Assembly (NCBI RefSeq): GCF_000311785.1
Contig: NZ_HE978536.1
Coordinates: 614,630 to 678,629, forward strand
Origin: Brevibacillus massiliensis
Lineage (GTDB): Bacteria > Bacillota > Bacilli > Brevibacillales > Brevibacillaceae
DNA: 64,000 nucleotides
Reading direction: 5' to 3'
Position numbers and translations under genes: made by a program. This document shows positions 26,777 through 35,553 of the stretch, piece after piece. The notes beneath the pieces are model-generated. The model did not search any database, was not told the origin of the DNA, and was given only the letters and a program-made list of their open reading frames with translations. Position 1 is the first letter of the stretch. Every line of letters starts with the position of its first letter.

Positions 26777-28084
26777 CTAGTACTCCACGACCGTTTTGTA
26801 GTGTTCGCCGGTATTGGCATCAGAGCAGAACATCCCGTTGTTCTCCATTTCAACCGAGCCGTCCGGGAACACACAGCCTTCCCACCCGCCTGAATTGCCG
26901 TCCCGTGCAAGCGATTCCAATTCGCCGATGACGGTCTCCATCGGCGGAAGCCTGAGCAGCTGCGAGACATTGCCGGTAGAGACGATCGCATCCGCTTTCT
27001 CCGACAGGTCCACCAAAGACTGGGAGCGCCCGTCTCGTCCGGTGCATTCATTGGTGATGCCGACTACCTTGATCCCCGCGTCAACCAGCTCGTTGATGAC
27101 CAAAATAAAGTCAGCGTCGGGATTGCCGTAGCCTTCCTCGCAGACGATCGCGCCCTCGGCCCCGAGTGAAGTGGCAAGCTGCCTGACAAACTGGGCGGAA
27201 CGCGTTTTTTGCTCCAACTGCACGTTGAGATTGGAGAGGATGACCCCGAGGAAGTTTACCGTCTGTCCATGCTCTTTCATCAGGCGTTTGATCGTCGCGT
27301 TGTTGACGTGCTGGTACGTAGAGATCTTCGACGAACACGGCATGAAGCTGCCGGAAATGACGGCGCCGTCAAGCAGTTCGGTGGGATTGAGAAAAGTCGG
27401 CAGCATGTGATTGGCGTCCCACCCGTAGACGAGCGCGTTGTACCCTTCGTCCAGCATCTGGGACTGCAGCTGCAAGACGTAGACGACAGAAGGCAGCCGG
27501 CTCACTTCCGGGCCGCGCTGGTTTAACGGAAGCGATTCGTACACCTCCAGTTCCTCAGGCTCCAGCTCCTTCACGCACTGTCCGATGTACTCGGCCAGCC
27601 TCATTCCGGCCCAGCGGAGCGCTTTGTTCTTCTTCTGCTGTTCATGCCGCTCAAACTCCTCATCCGTATCAGCTACCAGGCAGATGTTCAACAGTTGGGA
27701 AAACATCGTTTGCTTGGCAGCCGGTCCGCTCATGTCGATCAGGCCGTCTTGAAACCCTCCCCAGTGCTTGCCGACAACCAGGACGCAACTGCCTTTCAAC
27801 GCGTGAGTCCGCCCGCTTCCGGCCGGAACCAATTTGTTGATGACACCCGGAAACATCACACCGCCCGACACTTTGCAGCGCGGCTCAATCGCCTCTTTGA
27901 CAGGCGTGATCCGCACAGGCTCACCCGGTTTGGCAATGACGATATCCGCATCGGTAATGTGATCGTCCTCGCAGACGACTTGCAAAGCTTCTTCCTTGTT
28001 GATGGTCAAGACTCCATCCCGATAAGAAGTGGCCTCGCCGAAAATGACGTCCCTTACGTAAAAGTTGCCGATTTCTAGTCTCAA
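26777..28084 (-). CDS. grdE: Glycine/sarcosine/betaine reductase component B proprotein (alpha/beta subunits)
   Basis: Proprotein of 435 residues that is self-cleaved into two chains, creating an N-terminal pyruvoyl group from an internal Cys that forms a Schiff base with the substrate amine. The likely processing Cys is Cys250 in SGSFMPCSSK. The protein begins MRLEIGNFYVRDVIFGEATSY and contains GKHWGGFQDGLIDMSGPAA and NECTGRDGRSQSL, typical of GrdE/GrdG/GrdI. The start is TTG at 28084 with GGAGG eight bases upstream. It is the first gene of the operon and has its own sigma-A promoter at 28126-28155. Confidence 0.93.
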   Translation of the reverse strand: MRLEIGNFYVRDVIFGEATSYRDGVLTINKEEALQVVCEDDHITDADIVIAKPGEPVRITPVKEAIEPRCKVSGGVMFPGVINKLVPAGSGRTHALKGSCVLVVGKHWGGFQDGLIDMSGPAAKQTMFSQLLNICLVADTDEEFERHEQQKKNKALRWAGMRLAEYIGQCVKELEPEELEVYESLPLNQRGPEVSRLPSVVYVLQLQSQMLDEGYNALVYGWDANHMLPTFLNPTELLDGAVISGSFMPCSSKISTYQHVNNATIKRLMKEHGQTVNFLGVILSNLNVQLEQKTRSAQFVRQLATSLGAEGAIVCEEGYGNPDADFILVINELVDAGIKVVGITNECTGRDGRSQSLVDLSEKADAIVSTGNVSQLLRLPPMETVIGELESLARDGNSGGWEGCVFPDGSVEMENNGMFCSDANTGEHYKTVVEY

Positions 28085-28125
28085 CCAAGTCCCTCCTCAT
28101 CACCTGTCATTGCATTCTAAACAAG

Positions 28126-28155
28126 ATTATATGGTAATCGCGATTGATTTGTAAA
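28126..28155 (-). promoter_or_regulatory. Sigma-A promoter of the grd operon
   Basis: On the minus strand TTTACA (28150-28155) and TATAAT (28126-28131) are separated by 18 bases, 40-odd bases upstream of the grdE TTG start. The flanks are very AT-rich. Confidence 0.75.
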
Positions 28156-28189
28156 TATATTTCTAAATGTTCTTAATTTAATTAATAAA

Positions 28190-29745
28190 TTAAACAGCAC
28201 TGTCCGAATGCTTGGCGTAATCGTCACTCCGTTTGCTGCCAAACGCCCTTGCCAAAGCGACAGCGGCATCTGTTTTGAGCCCTCTTACCAAGGCTGCACA
28301 CATCGCCACCATGATCACCGAGAACGGAAAAGCCGCTGCGATCGAAACCGTCTGCAGCGTCGTCAAACTGTCACTGAGCAGCAAGACCACCGCGGTCGCA
28401 GCCTGAATGATCCCCCAGGTGCACTTGATCCGGTTGTCCGGATTGAGATTTCCTCCAGTCGTGAACATGCCGAGCACAAACGTGGCAGAATCGGCGGAAG
28501 TGACGAAGAACGTGATGATCAGAACGACCGAAAGCGTGACCAACACCGGACTGAACGGAAAATACTGCAAAAACTCAAACAACGCCGAAGTGACATCTTG
28601 AACGGCCTGTTCAGCCAAAGCGATCCGGCCCTGATTGTGTGCCAGATACAGGGCCGACCCGCCAAACGCAGAAAACCACAAAAAAGTCCCGAGCGCTGGA
28701 ACCACCAGCACTCCGATGATAAATTCCCTGATCGTTCTCCCCCGCGAGATCCTCGCGATAAACGTTCCCACAAACGGCGCCCAGGCGATCCACCAGGCCC
28801 AGTAAAACAGGGTCCAACCCGCGATCCAGGTATCCTCACGAAACGGTTCCAGGCGCAGACTCATCGAGAGGATGTTGTTCAGATAACTGCCGACCGAGGA
28901 AATCAACGCTTTAAAAATATGGGCGGTAGGGCCAAGGGCGATCAACAGCCCCATCAACAGAAAGGCGAGCATGATGTTGAGGTTGGAGAGAAGTTTGATC
29001 CCCCGAGTCAGGCCGGTCGCAGCCGAGATCATGTACATCGCCGTAAGCACAGCGATAATCACAAGCTGCACGCTTGTCGTATTGGCCAGCCCGAACATGC
29101 TTTTCATCCCGCCGGCGATCTGCAATGTCCCCAAACCAAGCGAAGTGGCGATGCCAAACACCGTCGCAAAGACAGCCAGGATGTCAATCGTTTTCCCCAG
29201 CGGCCCGTAGATGCGGTGGCCCAGCAGCGGATAAAACGCGGAGCTGATCAAGGCAGGCAGATTTTTGCGGAATTGAAAGTACGCCAGGCTCAGGCCCACT
29301 ACCGTGTAAATCGCCCAAGGGTGCAGTCCCCAGTGAAAAAAGGTGTACTGAAGCGCCGTCGCCGCAGCCTCTGCCGTTTTTCCGCTGCCAAACGGCGGCG
29401 TGATATAGTGGGAAAGCGGCTCTGCCACTCCCTAGAAGACAAGCCCCACCCCCATACCGGCACTGTACAGCATGGCGATCCAGGACAGCGTGCTGTAGGC
29501 CGGTTTGTCAGACTCTTGTCCCAGCCGAATGTTCCCGTACCGGGAAAAGATAAGAGCAACAGAAAACAGCAGAAAAAACAGAGCAGCCAGCAGGTAGAAC
29601 CAGCCAAAAGACTGGAGTATGGTTTTTAACAGTGAGGAACTGAGTGAAGCGAGACTGTCTTTGAAGAATACGCCCAACACGATAAAAATGGTCTAACGAG
29701 CAGTGAAACCGTAAAAACGGCGTTTTTTGCCGAAAGGTATCTCAT
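28190..29745 (-). pseudogene. BCCT-family glycine betaine/choline/carnitine transporter, inactivated
   Basis: BCCT transporter (OpuD/BetP-like), about 515 residues if intact. It starts at ATG 29745 (GGAGG nine bases upstream, MRYLSAKNAVFTVSLLV). The frame is lost at TTAGAC around 29691-29695, where two extra bases or one missing base break LLV-TIFIVLGVFF. The restored frame then meets an amber TAG at 29432-29434. This sits exactly where the family has Trp in GMGxGLVFWGVAEPLSHY (TGG to TAG). Downstream, the Trp-rich helix FYWAWWIAWAPFVGTFIARISRGRT is intact to the C-terminus at 28190. Two independent lesions argue for real decay. Before inactivation it would have supplied betaine to the reductase operon just downstream. 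Confidence 0.9.
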
Positions 29746-29876
29746 CGGCTATTCCCTCCCTCTTGCATCGCAAGCAGCAAGACCTCCTGGACCGGAGGGT
29801 AAGAGGGTGGTCATTTATTGGGGAATATTTGCGGGGTGACGTACATGCGGAATTCTCCTCCTACATTACAGGCATA

Positions 29877-30200
29877 TCACGCCGAAGCAATCATGGTTAA
29901 AAAATAATCGAAGTCATTTTCTAAAGTATTATACAGCATTATTCTGAATATTGAAACATCATTCTCTCCGAGAAAGCAGGCGAGTTGCCCTGACAGACAA
30001 AAAACCGCCGTACTGGCGGCGGTAATCAAAGCAATTGCATCCAGTGAATAGCTCCCGCGCTCAGCACGGCCATGCCGCAACGAACCCACCCCCTCCACTC
30101 CGTCGAAGGCTTCATACGTGTCAAATCCCTCTTGCTGCAGAAAATGACAGACCAATTCCCGGATATGGGCATCGTCGTCGACTACCCGTATTTTCGTCAT
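29877..30200 (-). pseudogene. Truncated response-regulator receiver fragment
   Basis: The ATG at 30200 overlaps the stop of the ABC exporter gene (ATGA) and encodes [36 protein letters not shown], the first third of an OmpR-type receiver with the acidic DDD pocket. After about residue 37 the homology ends abruptly; the phosphoacceptor Asp, the Lys and the DNA-binding domain are missing, and the frame wanders through a terminator. Another frame across the junction reads GMAVLSAGAIHWMQLL and then a stop, like the end of a small membrane protein, so a deletion may have joined two genes. Not expected to be functional. Confidence 0.75.
29998..30023 (-). terminator. Terminator after ABC exporter/response-regulator remnant
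   Basis: Stem ACCGCC/GGCGGT with loop GCCAGTAC, followed by six T's on the minus strand. It lies inside the remnant frame. Confidence 0.75.
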
Positions 30201-31129
30201 ATTTCCTGCACCAGCTCCTTCATCCGCAATTGCTGCCGGGCAAATTCCCGGTACATCTCGTGAGAGCGCATCAGTTCTTCGTGTGTTCCCATTCCGGTGA
30301 TCCGCCCCTTGTCTAAAAACAGGATCTGATCGGCGTCCACCACCGTGGAGAGCCGATGGGCGATCACGAGAGTCGTCCGCCCTTGCATCAGGTTGTTCAA
30401 CGCCTTCTGCACGACGAATTCCGATTTGCTGTCGAGGCTTGACGTGGCTTCATCCAGCATGAGGATTTTCGGGTCGCGCAAGAGCGCCCGGGCGATGGCG
30501 ATCCGCTGGCGCTGCCCGCCGGACAGCTTTATGCCTCGTTCTCCGACTTCCGTGTCATATCCATCGGGAAGCTCATCGATAAACTGATCGGCGTACGCCA
30601 TTTTGGCCGCCTGCCTCAGTTCATCGTCACTGACGGCCCGCTCCATGCCGTAACAGATATTCTCGCGGATCGTCCCTGCGACCAGCGGGCTCTCCTGTGA
30701 CACGTAACCGATCTGGCTGCGCCACGACTGCAGTGAAAAATTCCCGATCGGTTCTCTCCCCAAGCGGATCACGCCCTCTGTCGGTTGATAGTACCTTTCC
30801 AGCAGGGAAAACAAGGATGTTTTTCCGCTCCCGCTCGGGCCTACGATCGCCGTCACTTTCCCCGGCTCTACGGCGAAGCTGACCCCTTGTAAAATGACTT
30901 CACCGGGCTTATAAGCAAATGTCACGTTGTCCAGCACAATCGGTTGGCTGGTGTTCTCCAGCGCGCGGCCGGTCGAATAATCTTCTTCCGGAGCGTTCAA
31001 TGTCTCGATGATCCGCTCCGTCGCGCCCATCGCTTTTTGAAACTCGGTAAAGAAGGCGGTCAATTGCGTCATCGGAATGACGATCTGAAACAGGTAGAGG
31101 ATAAACGCGACCAGATCGCCTGCCGTCAT
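30197..31129 (-). CDS. ABC exporter, C-terminal portion (last TM helix plus ATPase)
   Basis: Residues 1-310 hold the last TM helix of an ABC type-1 exporter ([19 protein letters not shown]) and a complete ATPase: Walker [11 protein letters not shown]-loop [17 protein letters not shown], signature LSGGQRQR, Walker [13 protein letters not shown] and H-loop IAHRLSTV. The natural protein would be one chain with the ORF at 31126-31956, as in BmrA/YvcC-type exporters. The two frames meet at ATGA (31126-31129), and the intervening residues expected between GGMRV and MTAGD are reduced. It is therefore a broken exporter gene, although coupled re-initiation could in principle make both parts. The TetR-type regulator that might control it is not adjacent. 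Confidence 0.8.
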   Translation of the reverse strand: MTAGDLVAFILYLFQIVIPMTQLTAFFTEFQKAMGATERIIETLNAPEEDYSTGRALENTSQPIVLDNVTFAYKPGEVILQGVSFAVEPGKVTAIVGPSGSGKTSLFSLLERYYQPTEGVIRLGREPIGNFSLQSWRSQIGYVSQESPLVAGTIRENICYGMERAVSDDELRQAAKMAYADQFIDELPDGYDTEVGERGIKLSGGQRQRIAIARALLRDPKILMLDEATSSLDSKSEFVVQKALNNLMQGRTTLVIAHRLSTVVDADQILFLDKGRITGMGTHEELMRSHEMYREFARQQLRMKELVQEI

Positions 31130-31956
31130 CGCACCCTCATCCCGCCGTACCCGATGATCACGACGAGCAGCATCATCAGCACGAACATAATCACCGGGCC
31201 GATCTGCGCCTGGACTTTCGCCTCTTTCAAACCGAATCGAAACAGATTGGTGATCCCCTGCTTTCCGCGCTTGTACTCCAGCGGTTCGGCGTTTGACGCC
31301 TTCACGAGGCGGATCTCCGACAACACCTGCGTCAGGATCGCCGTAAACTTCGCTGTTTCATCCTGCATCTGGACGGAAATGGTGTGCATTCTTTTTCCCA
31401 ACGGACCCAGGATCAGCATCGACAGCGGCACGGCCGTCAGCATCAGCAACGTCATTCTCCAGTCGAGCGCGAGCAGAATCACGACCGATCCGATGATCGA
31501 GATGATCCCGGTAAAAAAGTTTGTCAGGTGGTCGGTGATCAGTCCCTTGACCACGCCCGTGTCGTTCGTCATCCGGCTGATCGTCTCCCCTGTCTGATGA
31601 TCGTCCGAATAAGACACGGGCAGTGCGAGCAGCTTCTTCCACAGCCGATCCCTGAGGCCGGCGACGATCTTTTGTCCAAAGTGATTTAACAGGTAGATTG
31701 ACAGTCCCCCGGAAATCGCCTGGGCGATAAAGGCTGCGATCAGGATCGTAATCTGCCCGCTACCGATCGACGACAAGGAAAAGCTGTTCACCAGATTTTT
31801 TGTAAACAGCGGAACGGCAAGCCCGGCTGCGGTAGCCACGAGACTCAGGATCAACGCCACACACATCGGCAGTACCGGCGGCTTCGTCTGCTTGATCAGT
31901 TGTAAAAATTGCCGCCAGTCTCCCGTCGTTTGCACATTCTTCCGATTCATTTTCAT
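31126..31956 (-). CDS. ABC exporter, N-terminal transmembrane portion
   Basis: About 276 residues containing TM helices 1-5 of an ABC type-1 exporter with the intracellular coupling segments ([36 protein letters not shown]). It ends prematurely as [14 protein letters not shown], just before the sixth helix, which lies in the next frame. The ATG at 31956 (MKMNRKN) has GGGGAGAAG; the longer frame to 32070 has no site. Together with 30197-31129 it would make a homodimeric drug or lipid exporter of about 580 residues. Splitting in the middle of the membrane domain is not a normal domain boundary, so I regard it as a mutated single gene. Confidence 0.8.
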   Translation of the reverse strand: MKMNRKNVQTTGDWRQFLQLIKQTKPPVLPMCVALILSLVATAAGLAVPLFTKNLVNSFSLSSIGSGQITILIAAFIAQAISGGLSIYLLNHFGQKIVAGLRDRLWKKLLALPVSYSDDHQTGETISRMTNDTGVVKGLITDHLTNFFTGIISIIGSVVILLALDWRMTLLMLTAVPLSMLILGPLGKRMHTISVQMQDETAKFTAILTQVLSEIRLVKASNAEPLEYKRGKQGITNLFRFGLKEAKVQAQIGPVIMFVLMMLLVVIIGYGGMRVR

Positions 31957-32259
31957 TTGCTTCTCCCCAAACCATCTATTTTTATCGGCCAGCCAGCGAA
32001 ACCAATCATACGACATGTTTATGAACCGAATATGAACGAAAGCGATATGACAAGGAAAATCCAAAATCACGGTTGGAGAATTTTGCAGCAGTATCTCATG
32101 GGGTCAGTATAAACATTATACTACAAGTTCCTTACTTCTTTAGCTGTCTCTGGGCGGAGTGAATCGTTCACAGTTCTCATACCTGGAATCATAACTGTGA
32201 GATTTGAAAATACACATAAATACTGTCAGACAATCTTCTGAAGGGAGGAGATACAGGTT
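31957..32259. other. Divergent intergenic region with inverted repeat
   Basis: About 300 bases between the ABC exporter and the alcohol dehydrogenase gene. AGTATA-N5-TATACT (32106-32122) is a perfect interrupted inverted repeat that overlaps a minus-strand TATAAT at 32115-32120, so it may be an operator on the exporter promoter. No gene seen. Confidence 0.45.
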
Positions 32260-33483
32260 GTGAAAGCGATACAATTTCAAGCAACCATTCCTCGTTATGT
32301 ATCAAGCAAAGCATTGGGCCGTTTTTTTCCATCCGTATTTTCCGGTCCGATGTCATGCCTATCCTATGATGACGTAAAGGAACCATCCTTACCTAATCAA
32401 GAATGGGTGAAGGTTAGAGTCAAGTTTGGCGGTATATGCGGCAGTGACCTAAATCTCATTTTTCTTCACGACAGCCCAGCTACTTCTCCTTTTGCTTCAT
32501 TTCCCTTTACGATCGGCCATGAAGTGGTCGGCGTGATAGAGGAAGTGGGACGAGAAGTCAAAAATCTGTCAGTGGGCGAGCGGATTGTGGTTGATCCCAT
32601 CCTTTCATGTGAGGCTAGGGGGTTTCGTAATCCTTGCACGGCCTGCAGCAGGGGTGACTTTAGCCTGTGCGAGCGAATGACCATAGGTGATGTTTCACCC
32701 GGACTGCTAATCGGGGCCTGTCGGGATACGGGAGGCGGCTGGAGTCCCCTTTTGGTCGCTCACCATAGTCAGATCCTTAAGGTACCCCAGGAGGTAAGTG
32801 ACCTTCATGCCGTAATGACCGATCCGTTTGCCACTGCCTTGCACGGCGTCATGCGAGATCGTCCTCGGGATAATGAAACCGTTCTGGTTATCGGAGCAGG
32901 GGTCATTGGAATTTGTGTTGTCGCAGCCATCCGCTCGCTTGGGATTCATGCTCGTGTAATCGTATTAGCAAAACATCCGTTTCAAGCAGAAATGGCACGC
33001 CGTTATGGAGCGAATGAAGTGGTGCTGCTTTCATCCCGCTCCGATTATAATCAGCAATTGGCAGACCTTCTCGGAGCAAGAGTGCTAAAGCCTATCTTTG
33101 GGAGGCCGGTTATTCAAGGAGGAGCGGACATCGTCTACGAGTGTGTTGGAAAGGACCAAAGCATAAACGATTCACTGCGATTCGCCAAAAGCAAAGGCAA
33201 AGTAAACCTATTGGGAGTAGCCAGTATTCCCCATAAAGTTGATTGGACCCCGATTTGGTTAAATGAACTTGATATAAAAGGAAGTTTTGCCTGCAGTACG
33301 GAGGAATATCAGGGAGAGCGAATCCGTACCTATGCCGTTGCGCTAAAGTTGATGCGTTCCGGTAAAGTGGACCTGGCTTCCTTAGTAACTCACCGCTTTC
33401 CGTTAGATCGATACCGCGAAGCCATTGAGACCGCTGCAGGTAAGGGAAGGACGGGGGCGTTAAAAGTTGTTTTTGAACCTTAA
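32260..33483 (+). CDS. Zinc-dependent medium-chain alcohol dehydrogenase
   Basis: MDR-superfamily dehydrogenase of 407 residues. The catalytic zinc site appears as GGICGSDLNL and GHEVVGVIEEVG. The structural-zinc region is altered (CEARGFRNPCTACSRGDFSLCE), with enough Cys to bind zinc. The Rossmann motif is VIGAGVIGICVVAAI, with LAKHPFQAEMARRYGANEVV after it. It starts at GTG 32260 with GGGAGGAG. It is about 50 residues longer than standard members, mainly from an N-terminal insertion before the zinc site. It leads a low-GC block with lipid and sugar enzymes and is followed 42 bases later by an aldolase-like gene. The substrate is unknown. Confidence 0.85.
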   Translation: MKAIQFQATIPRYVSSKALGRFFPSVFSGPMSCLSYDDVKEPSLPNQEWVKVRVKFGGICGSDLNLIFLHDSPATSPFASFPFTIGHEVVGVIEEVGREVKNLSVGERIVVDPILSCEARGFRNPCTACSRGDFSLCERMTIGDVSPGLLIGACRDTGGGWSPLLVAHHSQILKVPQEVSDLHAVMTDPFATALHGVMRDRPRDNETVLVIGAGVIGICVVAAIRSLGIHARVIVLAKHPFQAEMARRYGANEVVLLSSRSDYNQQLADLLGARVLKPIFGRPVIQGGADIVYECVGKDQSINDSLRFAKSKGKVNLLGVASIPHKVDWTPIWLNELDIKGSFACSTEEYQGERIRTYAVALKLMRSGKVDLASLVTHRFPLDRYREAIETAAGKGRTGALKVVFEP

Positions 33484-33525
33484 GCTTTCCTGCACGACAA
33501 AAAAAAGTAAGGGCGAGGGATCGAA

Positions 33526-34611
33526 GTGAATTTTACTTTTGTTGGCCAGTTAAACAGCCCTCATTTAAAATGGTTCGCTGAGGGGATCAAGAAGGAGTTA
33601 GTTGCCGAGAGCTATCAATATTGCGAAGAATCCGCCGAGAATATTCGAATGGTTTTACATTTTGTCAATCAGGATCATATGAAACCTTATCGTCGGAAAG
33701 CACAAGCCACTTTTTGCGTCGCAGTGGCAGAAACAAATGCATTCCCTGAAGATATATTAAAGGAAGGCTATCCCATTCTCATCCGCACTTTGTCCAATCT
33801 GTTGATTTACATCATCCATTCGCCGGAAACACTTGAAGCCTATTTTATCACCCTTGAGCGGGGATGTTACTCCGTTTCTTACACGGATATAGACGATCAG
33901 CTGTTTTTTTCCAAAGTGGCGAAAAGGCTGATTCCAATTGCTTCCTCTCGATTGGTGATCGATAACGAATTTCACCGCGACCTGCCTGAAGAACTATGGA
34001 ATGGTGACGAAATAAGTGCGCAACTTGGGGAAGCGGGACGTAAATTGGACGCGCTGAACCTTCTGCCGGCGCCTTTTCCAATGGAAGAATTGTTGAGCCC
34101 CCAAGATTTTCGTCATGTCAAGCGACTCTTCGGAATCGGCGGTTTAAGTTACGGCAATTTGAGTGCGCGGAAAAAGGGACAACAGTTTTGGATGAGCGCG
34201 AGCGGGGTAAACAAGGGGGATATGCGAGAGATCGGACGGGACATCCTGCTCGTCGCGGGATACAGTGAGGAACGAAATGCGATGCTCCTCCATATTCCTC
34301 CGCACATCGAACCTCGTCGGGTGTCTGTTGATGCCATCGAACATTGGATGATTTACACGCGGCATCCCGAGGTAAAAGCGATTATCCATATCCACGCCTG
34401 GATGGACGGGATTCTCTCCACGGAAATCAATTACCCTTGCGGTACATGGGAATTGGCGAAAGCCGTATCAGATCTGGTCAGCCGGGCAGATGATCCATCG
34501 AGAGCCATTATTGGTTTGAAGAACCATGGTTTGACGATTACCGGAACAAGCTTGGAAGATATCTTTGAGCGGATCGACGGGCTCATCATCCGGCAGATCC
34601 CGATGACCTGA
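33526..34611 (+). CDS. Class II aldolase/adducin-domain protein with extra N-terminal domain
   Basis: Protein of 361 residues. The C-terminal half (about 185-355) is a class II aldolase/adducin head: GGLSYGNLSARK, MSASGVNKGDM, IIHIHAWMDG with the zinc-ligand HxH, and LKNHGLTITG with the third His. The N-terminal 180 residues (VGQLNSPHLKWFAEGIKKELV) do not resemble anything I know and look like a separate alpha/beta domain. The start is GTG at 33526 with GGGCGAGGG. It is co-directional with the alcohol dehydrogenase and overlaps convergently with the hydrolase gene by 26 bases. Possible roles are a sugar-phosphate aldolase or a methylthioribulose-type dehydratase; undetermined. Confidence 0.78.
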   Translation: MNFTFVGQLNSPHLKWFAEGIKKELVAESYQYCEESAENIRMVLHFVNQDHMKPYRRKAQATFCVAVAETNAFPEDILKEGYPILIRTLSNLLIYIIHSPETLEAYFITLERGCYSVSYTDIDDQLFFSKVAKRLIPIASSRLVIDNEFHRDLPEELWNGDEISAQLGEAGRKLDALNLLPAPFPMEELLSPQDFRHVKRLFGIGGLSYGNLSARKKGQQFWMSASGVNKGDMREIGRDILLVAGYSEERNAMLLHIPPHIEPRRVSVDAIEHWMIYTRHPEVKAIIHIHAWMDGILSTEINYPCGTWELAKAVSDLVSRADDPSRAIIGLKNHGLTITGTSLEDIFERIDGLIIRQIPMT

Positions 34612-35440
34612 CGGTTACCCAATCAAAGATATTGTGTACCACTTCCTCTTGGTGATGCTCATGCAATGGTCGATGCCCCCCATCTGAAAACATGATAGAT
34701 TTTTTATCCTCATGGGGGATCGCAAGAAAAAAATTCTCTAGCAACCTTTGATTAATCAAGGGGTCTTGCCCACCGTAGAGAACCAAAGTCGGGAGGCTGT
34801 ATTTTGCCGTTTCTGACAAGGCACGAACTCCGTTTTGCAGCATTTCAGCGAACCATCGCGGGGTGTATTGGATGGTAAACAGAGGGTCATGTAAGCTTTC
34901 AGAGGAACTACCAAGCAAAATCGACCTTAACCAACTCCACTTAAAGGGTTCGATCGGCAGGCTGGGTGCTATCCATGATAGTAAATCAGTCATTTTTTTT
35001 AACGGATAAGGTAGGGGAAAGCGCATTCCCAATACGGGAGACGATAAAATCACGCCTTTTGCCTTGCCGTTGTATTCTTGACTATAGCGAATGGCGATCA
35101 ACCCACCCAAGCTGTGACCTAATAAAAAAATAGGCACGCCCGGGTATCGTGATTGCAGCAGGATAATCAATGCTTCCAAATCAACCAGGTATTCTTCAAA
35201 ACGATTGATATGGCCGCGGTGTCCTTCCGATTTGCCAAACCCCCGCAGATCAGGAATGATAAGCCCGACTCGATAACGCAAGGACTTCTCCCCTATATGG
35301 GAATAATAGCCCGAATGTTCTCCGGAACCATGAAGTAAAACAATTAGTGCCCGGAGTTCTGCCGGCATCCAGCTGCGATAATAGATATGAAATCCTTGCG
35401 CTCCAATATAATAGCTGCTGAAACAAGAATCTCTATTCAT
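34586..35440 (-). CDS. Alpha/beta hydrolase, monoacylglycerol-lipase/lysophospholipase-like
   Basis: Serine hydrolase of 284 residues (Hydrolase_4 family). It has the oxyanion HGSGEHSG, the nucleophile elbow GHSLGG, the acid in LYGGQDPLI and the catalytic His in SDGGHRPLHE. The LRGFGKSEGHRGH region is typical of monoacylglycerol lipases and PldB-like lysophospholipases. The ATG at 35440 lies behind a GGAGGG stretch. Its 3' end overlaps the convergent aldolase-like gene. Beside a glycolipid glycosyltransferase and a diacylglycerol kinase, it fits membrane-lipid turnover. Confidence 0.85.
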   Translation of the reverse strand: MNRDSCFSSYYIGAQGFHIYYRSWMPAELRALIVLLHGSGEHSGYYSHIGEKSLRYRVGLIIPDLRGFGKSEGHRGHINRFEEYLVDLEALIILLQSRYPGVPIFLLGHSLGGLIAIRYSQEYNGKAKGVILSSPVLGMRFPLPYPLKKMTDLLSWIAPSLPIEPFKWSWLRSILLGSSSESLHDPLFTIQYTPRWFAEMLQNGVRALSETAKYSLPTLVLYGGQDPLINQRLLENFFLAIPHEDKKSIMFSDGGHRPLHEHHQEEVVHNIFDWVTVRSSGSAG

Positions 35441-35553
35441 TGGGACACCCTCCGAAGAAGCTTACACCTTATTTAGGTTAACCACTTTCCTATGCATTCA
35501 CACAAAGCTGTGGAAGTTTTTATTGTGGTATTTGGAGGGTCCTGCTAAAAGGC

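Noticed and set aside
29432..29434. UAG in the BCCT gene as a pyrrolysine or other recoded codon
   Set aside because: The position is a conserved Trp (TGG, one base away) and the gene also has a separate frameshift, so nonsense decay is simpler.
28208..29629. Long plus-strand open frame (473 codons)
   Set aside because: It is antisense to the BCCT transporter remnant and encodes a Arg/His/Pro-rich sequence with no family features; the minus-strand frame carries the conserved motifs.
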